The position numbers and the translations under genes are program-made. 6,077 nucleotides of DNA from Chloroflexota bacterium (lineage in GTDB: Bacteria; Chloroflexota; Dehalococcoidia; JACQUE01): NCBI GenBank assembly GCA_016210425.1, contig JACQUE010000069.1, positions 1 to 6,077 on the forward strand, written 5' to 3'. This document shows positions 1-4,994 of the stretch, piece after piece; within the stretch, counting starts at the first letter, position 1; each line of letters opens with the position of its first letter. The notes beneath the pieces are model-generated. The model did not search any database. It worked only from the letters and a program-made list of their open reading frames with translations, and was not told the DNA's origin.

Positions 1-3
1 ACG

Positions 4-124
4 ATTATGTCAGTAGTTAACTGTTCAGGGAAAATGTCAGTATATGAAAGGACTGACGTTGAGTAAGAGGGAACAAAAGCGGCTACGCACAGACTGACAG
101 AATCCCTGGACACCGACAGGTAAT
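4..124. mobile_element. MITE-like remnant of an insertion sequence
   Basis: The left end carries two TGTCAGT boxes (8-14 and 35-41) around a core containing TTCAGGGAAAA (24-34). The right end carries the same design inverted: ACTGACA (93-99) and ACCGACA (112-118) around TCCCTGGA (103-110). Read on the other strand, the right end is TGTCGGT, TCCAGGGA, TGTCAGT, so the two ends are imperfect terminal inverted repeats; the right one is about 8 bases shorter between boxes. Flanking ATTA (4-7) and TAAT (121-124) extend the inverted symmetry. Only the first 17 codons of a transposase-like reading frame lie between them. I infer an internally deleted element of about 110-120 bp, possibly from the ISNCY group. 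The true left boundary could lie at or before the window edge. A clear direct target duplication is not visible. Confidence 0.5.
44..97 (+). pseudogene. Truncated transposase N-terminus (17 codons)
   Basis: An ATG at 44 opens a 17-codon frame reading MKGLTLSKREQKRLRTD, then TGA at 95-97. The segment TLSKREQKRL resembles the N-terminus of ISNCY-type transposases with a helix-turn-helix followed by a DDE domain, where a similar LSKKEQKRL stretch precedes the first helix. This family match is from memory and rests on about 12 residues. The stop codon falls inside the right-end ACTGACA box. The frame therefore runs directly from the transposase start into the opposite terminus, as expected if the body of the gene was lost by internal deletion. 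It cannot make an active transposase. Confidence 0.4.
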
Positions 125-151
125 GGGCGTTACCCTGCCCCTCCTTGCAGG

Positions 152-187
152 CAACAAAGAAGCACCGCGGCGGTCTGCCTGCGGTGC
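152..187 (-). terminator. Rho-independent terminator of the minus-strand operon
   Basis: GCACCGC (162-168) pairs with GCGGTGC (181-187). The stem extends inward by GGC/GCC with one bulged base and a loop of about 5 bases. Read on the minus strand, the hairpin is followed by TTCTTTGTT (complement of 153-161), a U-rich tail. It sits 24 bases after the stop codon of the gene at 212-655, the expected place for the end of this operon. A weaker hairpin, CCTGC (134-138) with GCAGG (147-151), lies just beyond and may add to it. Confidence 0.75.
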
Positions 188-211
188 CCGCTTTCAAAAG
201 ACCGCGAGACC

Positions 212-655
212 CTAGCTCTTCTTCTCGCTCGCCCAGATGACCTGGTAGCCCTCTCCCTTTACGGCCGATACCATGGCTCCTCGCTCCAGTTGTTCAAGCT
301 GGCGGAAGGCCTTTTCACACTGCTCCAACATCTCGCGTTGCCGAAAAGCGTCACAGCGCCGGCGGATGCGATCCCATACTCCCAGGCGATCCATGGTGGC
401 TATCCGCTTCGGCCAGACAAAAAACGTAAACTTCTCAGGAGGCGGGAAGCGTGGGCGAAGCTCCCGTAGGTTCTTCAGACGATCTTCAACTGATGAGGCT
501 GGCCCCACGACCTCTACAAGGGGCCCCTCATAGGCATCCGTCCTGGCGTCAACGAGGAGCCGCTCCGGGAAGAGCGAAAAGCCGATGACGAAGACATCGG
601 CAGCGTCTATAACCCGGAAGACCTCCCCTATGTTTACCCCAAAATCGTTATCCAT
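212..655 (-). CDS. Conserved protein of unknown function, 147 aa
   Basis: I do not recognise a named family. The product is a soluble-looking protein without signal peptide or membrane segment. The N-terminal half looks like an alpha/beta domain with hydrophobic strands, around VFRVIDAADVFVIGFSLF (residues 12-29) and LVEVVGP (46-52). A Pro-rich stretch with aromatic residues follows (68-82, including FPPPEKFTFFVWP). The C-terminal part (88-127) is charged and likely helical, with many Arg, Glu and Gln. Start choice: ATG at 655 has AGGA (complement of 662-665) six bases upstream, whereas the TTG at 661 abuts that site and would leave no spacer. The upstream gene's TAG overlaps the same AGGA, so translation is probably coupled. 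A terminator follows the stop. The coherent codon use, operon position and ribosome site support a real gene. Confidence 0.7.
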   Translation of the reverse strand: MDNDFGVNIGEVFRVIDAADVFVIGFSLFPERLLVDARTDAYEGPLVEVVGPASSVEDRLKNLRELRPRFPPPEKFTFFVWPKRIATMDRLGVWDRIRRRCDAFRQREMLEQCEKAFRQLEQLERGAMVSAVKGEGYQVIWASEKKS

Positions 656-661
656 GCTCAA

Positions 662-665
662 TCCT
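662..665 (-). promoter_or_regulatory. Shine-Dalgarno AGGA deciding the 655 start
   Basis: On the minus strand AGGA is followed by six bases and then ATG at 655. It overlaps the stop codon of the preceding gene (664-666). This favours ATG over the in-frame TTG at 661. Confidence 0.6.
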
Positions 666-1071
666 AACGCGACCGCTTCTCAAAGAATTGGCGGAGCCAC
701 TCCTGCCAGCGCAGGCTCATCTCCTCCAGGCGACGGTCAAGCCCTGCCTGCCATCTGGCCCACAGGCTACTGGAGCGAGCGCGGCCCCGAAAGACCACGA
801 ACGACCAAGCCAGTAGCAGCACAGAAGCCGCCACTAGATATCGGGCCACCGCAGGCTCAGCAAAGCGAGAGACATACGCCAGGACCATGAAAGCGAGGGC
901 AAAGGCCAGAAGCTGCCCGGGAGAGATGCCCCATATGAGACGGGCGAACTTCGTCCTCAGACGCTTGTCAAAGTTCCCCTCGGCGGGACCCGGACCCTGG
1001 GGGGCTGGCGGCAGCAAGGGGTCAAGTTTCCGCAGGAGGTCTTCGATCTCTCGTTCGTACTTGTTGGGCAC
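664..1071 (-). CDS. Small two-helix membrane protein of unknown function, 135 aa
   Basis: The protein has a charged N-terminal segment (MPNKYEREIEDLLRKLD), then a Pro/Gly-rich linker (residues 20-32, PPAPQGPGPAEG) and a basic patch (37-44). Two hydrophobic helices follow, at about 50-68 (PGQLLAFALAFMVLAYVS) and 76-94 (ARYLVAASVLLLAWSFVVF). The C-terminal tail (95-135) is basic and Trp/Arg-rich (LWARWQAGLDRRL, LRWQEWLRQFFEKR) and likely amphipathic. By the positive-inside rule both termini should be cytoplasmic, joined by a short outside loop. The start is GTG at 1071, supported by AAGGAG six bases upstream. The next gene follows after two bases, so the two form an operon. No enzymatic motif is visible. 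It may be a membrane anchor or partner for the downstream protein, which is inference only. Confidence 0.7.
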   Translation of the reverse strand: MPNKYEREIEDLLRKLDPLLPPAPQGPGPAEGNFDKRLRTKFARLIWGISPGQLLAFALAFMVLAYVSRFAEPAVARYLVAASVLLLAWSFVVFRGRARSSSLWARWQAGLDRRLEEMSLRWQEWLRQFFEKRSR

Positions 1072-1077
1072 CGTCCG

Positions 1078-1083
1078 CTCCTT
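1078..1083 (-). promoter_or_regulatory. Shine-Dalgarno AAGGAG for the 1071 start
   Basis: The complement of CTCCTT (1078-1083) is AAGGAG, placed six bases before GTG at 1071. It is a near-consensus site and fixes the start of the two-helix membrane protein. Confidence 0.7.
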
Positions 1084-1111
1084 GAGACAGAAACCTTGCC
1101 GCTCTCTCTAC

Positions 1112-1117
1112 ATTATA
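1112..1117 (-). promoter_or_regulatory. -10 box TATAAT for the minus-strand operon
   Basis: The complement of ATTATA is a perfect TATAAT -10 box. Transcription would begin near 1105, giving a leader of about 34 bases that contains the AAGGAG site. The -35 region expected around 1134-1140 (ATGCAT on either strand) is poor, so this promoter may need an activator or a different sigma factor. A small inverted repeat, GTGA-AG-TCAC (1144-1153), lies just upstream of that region and could be an operator, on weak evidence. Confidence 0.5.
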
Positions 1118-1233
1118 TACAGAAGCCGCCCGAGATGCATGCGGTGAAGTCACGCGGCACAGAGATCGTACAACATTCGGGAGATATGTCAAGACAAATC
1201 GGGCCATCTCACCGGCTGGCTGACGCCCTCTCG

Positions 1234-1262
1234 TTGCCCATACCAACAACGGGCGATATAAT
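1234..1262 (+). promoter_or_regulatory. Promoter of the glycosylation cassette (TTGCCC-17-TATAAT)
   Basis: TTGCCC (1234-1239) and a perfect TATAAT (1257-1262) are separated by exactly 17 bases, a good housekeeping-sigma promoter. The predicted transcription start is near 1269. The -10 box overlaps the ATG at 1261, so a transcript from here could not use that ATG. This bears on the start of the following gene. Confidence 0.5.
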
Positions 1263-2241
1263 GACGTTAACTCATGTCGGTGAAGAGCCTTTGTCGCAGC
1301 CAGCCGGATCGATAGTAATACCCAACTTCAACGGGGCCAGGCACCTCCCAACCTGCCTGAATAGCCTCCGCCGCCAGACGTTTCGGGACTTCGAAACCCT
1401 GGTCATCGATAACGGCTCTAGCGACGGAAGCCTCAAGCTGCTTCTTGAAGGCTATCCCGAGGTCAGGGTCATTCAACGCCGCAGCAACCGCTCCTTCTTT
1501 AGTGGCGCGGTCAACGAGGGCATAAGGCGCGCCAAAGGGGATATCATCGTTCTGCTTAACAACGATACGGAGACAGAGCCGGACTGGCTGGAAGAATTGC
1601 TCAAGGCCCTGGGGGCGGACAAGATGACCGGCATCGCGGCCAGCAAGATGCTGCTGTTCGACAGGCGAGATGTGCTGAACTCAGCCGGCGACTTCTACGG
1701 CCTCGACGGGATGCCCGGCAATCGCGGCGTCTGGGAGCGGGACCTTGGCCAGTATGACGAATCGACGGATGTCTTCGGGGCCTGCGCGGGCGCCGCGGCC
1801 TACAGGCGCAGCATGCTGGAAGCCATCGGCATGTTCGACGAGGACTTCGTTGGCTACTGCGAGGACGTCGATGTCAACTTTCGGGCGCGGCTCGCCGGCT
1901 ACAGGGTCGTCTTTGCCCCCAAGGCCAGGGTCTACCATCGCCTGAGCGCCACCGGCTCCGGGCCCCTCGCCAGCTATCTTTGCGGCCGCAACTTCATCAA
2001 CGTCATCATCAAGGACATGCCGGGGGAGCTCCTGCTCCGCCACTGGCGCCGCATCCTGGTGGGGCAACTCCGCTACACCCGCCGCTCATTGCTGCACCTG
2101 CGAGAGCCAGCCGCCCGCGCCTGGCTGCGCGGCCAAATGGCGGGGCTCCTGGGCCTACCGAGGATGCTGGCTAAGCGCCGGGCCATACAGACCTCACGCA
2201 AGATATCGATTCGCCAGCTGGAATCCGTCCTGTCTGGCTAG
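1261..2241 (+). CDS. Family 2 glycosyltransferase, rhamnosyltransferase-like
   Basis: This is a GT-A fold inverting glycosyltransferase of the COG1216/WbbL-like group. Such enzymes add a sugar, often rhamnose from dTDP-rhamnose, to cell-surface glycans on the cytoplasmic face of the membrane. Numbered from ATG 1261 (326 aa), the motifs are: nucleotide-binding start IVIPNFNG (18-25), VIDNGSSDGS (48-57), metal-binding NNDTE (100-104) in place of DXD, and CAGAAAYRR (175-183). The acceptor/catalytic region MFDEDFVGYCEDVDVNFR spans 191-208, with the ED pair at 201-202, and ends with a Gly-Tyr-Arg turn and H226. No membrane segment is present; the C-terminal 60 residues are basic. The frame stays open to TTG 1096, but the upstream residues lack domain character. 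ATG 1261 is conventional, while TTG 1291 (316 aa), with GGTGA seven bases before it, fits the promoter better. Substrate specificity is not readable from sequence. Confidence 0.88.
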   Translation: MTLTHVGEEPLSQPAGSIVIPNFNGARHLPTCLNSLRRQTFRDFETLVIDNGSSDGSLKLLLEGYPEVRVIQRRSNRSFFSGAVNEGIRRAKGDIIVLLNNDTETEPDWLEELLKALGADKMTGIAASKMLLFDRRDVLNSAGDFYGLDGMPGNRGVWERDLGQYDESTDVFGACAGAAAYRRSMLEAIGMFDEDFVGYCEDVDVNFRARLAGYRVVFAPKARVYHRLSATGSGPLASYLCGRNFINVIIKDMPGELLLRHWRRILVGQLRYTRRSLLHLREPAARAWLRGQMAGLLGLPRMLAKRRAIQTSRKISIRQLESVLSG

Positions 2242-2244
2242 GAG
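2240..2244 (+). promoter_or_regulatory. Shine-Dalgarno AGGAG before an ATC start
   Basis: AGGAG overlaps the TAG stop (2239-2241) of the upstream glycosyltransferase. Six bases separate it from ATC at 2251, and only three from ACG at 2248. No ATG, GTG or TTG lies in frame between the stop codon and the conserved N-terminal motif, so this site points to ATC as the initiation codon. Confidence 0.5.
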
Positions 2245-2250
2245 AGCACG

Positions 2251-2961
2251 ATCGCAGCGCCTTTCCTCTCCATCGTCATCCCCGCCTACAACGAGGAGCG
2301 AAGGCTCCCGCAATCGCTAGAGCGGATCGTAGGGTATCTTGAGGAGCAACCCTATGCCTGGGAGATCTGGGTGGCCGACGACGGCAGCACCGATCACACG
2401 GGCGAGGTCGTCCGGGAGTTCTCGAAGCGCCATCCGCAGGTGCACCTGCTGTCGCTACATCACCGAGGCAAGGGTCACGCAGTCAAGGCAGGCATGCTGG
2501 CGGCGCAGGGGCAGTACCGCTTCCAGTGCGATGCCGACCTGTCGATGCCCATCCGGGAGCTACCAAAGTTCCTGCCGCCCCAGCTCGACGGCTTCGACAT
2601 CGCCGTCGGCTCGCGGGAGATCCCCGGCGCCCAGCGCCTGGATGAGCCGTCCTACCGCCACTATCTGGGCCGCGTCTACAACTACATCGTCAGGGCCGTC
2701 GCCGTCCGTGGCATCCGGGACACCCAGTGTGGCTTCAAGTGCTTCCGTGCTCAGGTGGCTGAAGAGGTCTTCCCGTGCCAGCGGATCGACGGCTGGGGCT
2801 TCGACGTGGAGACGCTATTCATAGCCCAGCAGAGGGGATTTCGCCTGGTGGAGGTTCCCATCGAGTGGCATCATGTGAAGGGCAAGACGCGCAACGCGCT
2901 AGCGATGTTCTTCGAGGCTCTCGCCGTTCGCCGCAACTCCATCATGGGCCGCTACCGCTGA
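2251..2961 (+). CDS. Polyprenyl-phosphate sugar synthase (GT2, DPG-synthase-like)
   Basis: This family 2 glycosyltransferase resembles dolichyl-phosphate beta-glucosyltransferase (ALG5-like). Such enzymes move a sugar from a nucleotide donor to a polyprenyl phosphate at the inner face of the membrane. Counting from ATC 2251 (236 aa), the motifs are LSIVIPAYNEERRLP (6-20), ADDGSTDHTGE (42-52), RGKGHAVKAGM (72-82), the metal-binding CDADLSMPIREL (93-104), VGSRE (119-123), CGFKCFR (160-166) and GWGFDVETLFIA (181-192). It ends in GRYR, as family members often do. No C-terminal membrane helices are present, so it is the short form. The first conventional start, GTG 2371, would delete the nucleotide-binding motif and begin inside ADDGS, so it is rejected. 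ATC 2251 is chosen because AGGAG lies six bases upstream and the residual N-terminus has the usual length. It is in the same frame as the preceding gene and nine bases after its stop, so the two are probably coupled. Confidence 0.85.
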   Translation: MAAPFLSIVIPAYNEERRLPQSLERIVGYLEEQPYAWEIWVADDGSTDHTGEVVREFSKRHPQVHLLSLHHRGKGHAVKAGMLAAQGQYRFQCDADLSMPIRELPKFLPPQLDGFDIAVGSREIPGAQRLDEPSYRHYLGRVYNYIVRAVAVRGIRDTQCGFKCFRAQVAEEVFPCQRIDGWGFDVETLFIAQQRGFRLVEVPIEWHHVKGKTRNALAMFFEALAVRRNSIMGRYR

Positions 2962-2996
2962 GCGAGCAAGGTACTTCTCTTCGGTCCCAGGCTCTT

Positions 2997-4517
2997 GTGC
3001 GGTGGGGCATTATCGCGGTTATCCTCGTCTACCTGGCGTTGGGCGTCGCCTACGCCGTCCGCACTCCCACCTGGCAAGCGCCTGATGAGCCGGCCCACTT
3101 CAACTATGTAAAGTACATCGCGACACACGGCGCGCTGCCGGTCCTAAAACAAGGCGACTACGACCAGGCCTACCTGGAGGAGCTAAAAGCCGCTAAGTTC
3201 TCCCCCGATAAGCCCATTGACTCCGTCCGCTATGAGTCGCACCAGCCGCCCCTCTACTATCTGACCGCCACGCCGATCTATCTGGCCGTCCGCTCTCTTC
3301 CGCTTAGACAGCAGGTCCTGGTCCTGCGCATCTACTCGCTGCTGCTGGGGACCGTCCTTCTCAGCCTCGGCTACGCTATCACGCGGCGCATATTCCCCCG
3401 CAAGCCATCGCTGCAGGTCGCCGTGCCCGCCTTTGTCGCGCTGGTGCCTCAGCACCTGGCCATGTCGGCGGCCATCAACAACGACACCTTCGCCGAAGTG
3501 ATCTTGGCGGCGGTGCTGCTGGCCAGCGTGAGGCTTGTCCTGCCCTTCGAAGGCCGCCAGGCCCTCGGCTGGCGCTCCGCCGTCGTTTTCGGGCTCCTCG
3601 CTGGCACGGTCTTACTCACCAAGACGACCATCTATGTCGGGATCCTGCTGATCCCGATGGCGCTCCTGCTTCGCGTCATCCATGATGGGAAGGCCAAGGC
3701 CATACTGCGCGCCGCCCTGCCTGTTTTGGCCGTCTTCCTAGCCATCCTCATACCCGAATTAGTGCTGGGCGTGGCGCTACTGGGCGTGCTGCGGCTCCTC
3801 CTGCGGAAGAAGAGGACTTTGCCGAAGGAACGAGCGGCGGGCGCGCAGGGATTCTCGTTGAGAGACAAGGTTATCGGCGCATGGCAGGATAGGGAAGGAC
3901 GGCAATTGCTACGCTCCATCGTGCCACCGCTGCTTATAGTTGTGTTTGTTGCCGTCGTCGTCGCCGGCTGGTGGTTCATCCGCGATATGGCCGTGTACGG
4001 AGTTAGCGACCCCACTGGGCTGCGGCGACACGATGCTGTGGTCATCGACCAGCCTCGGACGGGCCAGTTCGATGCCTCCGCCGCCAAGCGCTTCTTCGTC
4101 ACCGGCTACAAGAGCTTCTGGGCCCAGCTCGGCTGGATGGGCGTCCCTGCCAGCAACCGCATCTACGAACTGCTCGGCGTTGTCTCCATCGCCTCTGGCC
4201 TCGGCCTCTTGCTCTTCGCCGGCCGGCGGCTGCTCAGGCCGTTGCAGCTTTCGGCTTCCCAGCGCTCCGCCCTTCTGCTCCTCCTCACGAGCTTCGCCTT
4301 GGTCTTCCTCGCCTGGTTCGTCTATAACCTGACCTTCATCCAACCCCAAGGCCGCTACCTCTTCCCGGCCTTGATCCCCATAGGCACTTTCTTCGCCCTC
4401 GGCCTCAATGAGCTCAGCCCGCAGCGTTTGGGCAAGCCCGCTCTCCTGATAGCCCTCCTAGTACTGCTTTATGTCAACAGATACGCTCTTACCCAGATGA
4501 TCCCGTATCTTTCTTGA
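2997..4517 (+). CDS. Polytopic membrane protein, DUF2142/GT-C glycosyltransferase-like
   Basis: This 506-residue integral membrane protein has about 10-12 hydrophobic segments. After the first helix (4-22) comes an outside loop with APDEPAHFNYVKYI (28-41), whose Asp-Glu pair matches the acidic motif of GT-C enzymes and DUF2142 proteins. Other family-like stretches are ESHQPPLYYLTATPIY (80-95), AAINNDTFAE (158-167), GLLAGTVLLTKTT (199-211), SFWAQLGWMGVP (373-384) and the C-terminal QGRYLFPALIPIG (451-463). A basic segment without strong hydrophobicity (268-305) is probably a cytoplasmic loop. GT-C proteins use polyprenyl-phosphate sugars as donors on the outer face, which fits the preceding synthase. 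Start: GTG 2997 directly precedes the first helix, but its ribosome site is weak. The open frame reaches GTG 2775 only by overlapping the upstream gene in another frame, and those residues look meaningless. Donor and acceptor are unknown. Confidence 0.8.
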   Translation: MRWGIIAVILVYLALGVAYAVRTPTWQAPDEPAHFNYVKYIATHGALPVLKQGDYDQAYLEELKAAKFSPDKPIDSVRYESHQPPLYYLTATPIYLAVRSLPLRQQVLVLRIYSLLLGTVLLSLGYAITRRIFPRKPSLQVAVPAFVALVPQHLAMSAAINNDTFAEVILAAVLLASVRLVLPFEGRQALGWRSAVVFGLLAGTVLLTKTTIYVGILLIPMALLLRVIHDGKAKAILRAALPVLAVFLAILIPELVLGVALLGVLRLLLRKKRTLPKERAAGAQGFSLRDKVIGAWQDREGRQLLRSIVPPLLIVVFVAVVVAGWWFIRDMAVYGVSDPTGLRRHDAVVIDQPRTGQFDASAAKRFFVTGYKSFWAQLGWMGVPASNRIYELLGVVSIASGLGLLLFAGRRLLRPLQLSASQRSALLLLLTSFALVFLAWFVYNLTFIQPQGRYLFPALIPIGTFFALGLNELSPQRLGKPALLIALLVLLYVNRYALTQMIPYLS

Positions 4518-4542
4518 GTCGTTGGCCATGTTGAACTAGAAT
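4514..4542 (+). promoter_or_regulatory. Promoter for the CoA-binding/CDF pair
   Basis: TTGAGT (4514-4519) and TAGAAT (4537-4542) are 17 bases apart. The predicted start near 4549 gives a leader of about 28 bases. The -35 box overlaps the TGA stop (4515-4517) of the membrane protein. I see no terminator hairpin between the two genes, so some read-through from upstream is also possible. Confidence 0.45.
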
Positions 4543-4576
4543 AGGACGAGGTGAGTGCCCAGAGAAGCGAGGCAGT

Positions 4577-4990
4577 ATGGACGTGAGGGAGAAGATCCTT
4601 AAAGAGAGCAAGGTCATAGCCGTGGTAGGCATCTCCGATAACCCGGAGCGCGCCAGCCACGAGGTGGCCGAGTACCTGCAGTCCGAGGGCTACACCATCG
4701 TTCCGGTGAACCCCCGGCTGACGACGGTGCTAGGGCAGACCTGCTACCCGGACCTGGTCTCAATCGGCCGGAAGGTCGATGCTGTCGACATCTTTCGCAG
4801 GCCTGAGGAGGTCCTTCCCGTCGTCCAGCAGGCGATCCGGATCGGCGCCCGCGCCATCTGGATGCAGGAGGGCGTCGTCAACGAGGAGGCGGCGGCCCTG
4901 GCAAGAGAGGCTGGGCTGGACGTTGTGATGGACCACTGCATGCTGAAGGAGCGCCGGCGGCTGCTGAGCGAGGGCAAGCTTGAGGGTTAA
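4577..4990 (+). CDS. CoA-binding domain protein (YccU-like)
   Basis: This 137-residue protein consists of a single Rossmann-type CoA-binding domain of the YccU/CoA_binding_2 family, close to the usual family length. Visible motifs are IAVVGISDNPERASHEVAEYL (14-34), where the Gly loop and Arg/Ser bind the nucleotide part of CoA, VPVNP (42-46), VLGQTCYPDL (51-60), VDAVDIFRRPEEV (67-79), the core WMQEGVVNEEAA (95-106) and VMDHCMLKE (117-125). The family is cytosolic and binds CoA in structures, but its physiological role is not settled; it lacks the ligase half of acyl-CoA synthetases. Start: ATG 4577 has GAGG (4569-4572) four bases upstream and a promoter 35 bases before it. The stop lies four bases before the preferred start of the transporter gene, so the two are co-translated. 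A functional link to metal transport is not evident from sequence. Confidence 0.9.
   Translation: MDVREKILKESKVIAVVGISDNPERASHEVAEYLQSEGYTIVPVNPRLTTVLGQTCYPDLVSIGRKVDAVDIFRRPEEVLPVVQQAIRIGARAIWMQEGVVNEEAAALAREAGLDVVMDHCMLKERRRLLSEGKLEG
4982..4986 (+). promoter_or_regulatory. Shine-Dalgarno GAGGG before TTG 4995
   Basis: GAGGG lies within the last codons of the CoA-binding gene, eight bases before TTG 4995. A second GAGGG (4970-4974) lies five bases before TTG 4980, so both starts are possible. I prefer 4995 because it avoids gene overlap. Confidence 0.4.
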
Positions 4991-4994
4991 TACC

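Noticed and set aside
134..151. CCTGC/GCAGG hairpin as a separate terminator
   Set aside because: A five-base stem with an eight-base loop and no U-tract on either strand. At most it is an accessory to the terminator at 152-187.
273..533. Plus-strand frame opposite the 147-residue unknown gene
   Set aside because: Arg/Ser-rich with no ribosome site. The minus-strand frame has a ribosome site, operon position and terminator.
1082..1116. Possible plus-strand promoter TTGAGA (1082-1087) with CATTAT (1111-1116)
   Set aside because: The spacer would be 23 bases, too long for a housekeeping promoter. The TATAAT on the minus strand explains this AT-rich patch better.
1681..2067. Minus-strand frame of 128 residues opposite the first glycosyltransferase
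   Set aside because: It is antisense to the conserved GT2 core, and its Val/Ala/Gly/Asp-rich composition reflects codon complementarity.
2339..2824. Plus-strand frame of 161 residues overlapping the second glycosyltransferase
   Set aside because: Ser/Arg-rich composition without motifs, while the alternative frame contains the full set of GT2 motifs.
3632..4102. Minus-strand open frame of 156 residues
   Set aside because: It is Arg/Ser/Thr-rich and lies antisense to the membrane protein, overlapping another antisense frame. This is typical of GC-rich shadow frames.
3909..4349. Long minus-strand open frame (146 residues) opposite the membrane protein
   Set aside because: It is Glu/Ala/Gly-rich low-complexity translation with no family motif, antisense to a clearly conserved gene in GC-rich DNA. 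There is no supporting ribosome site or context.
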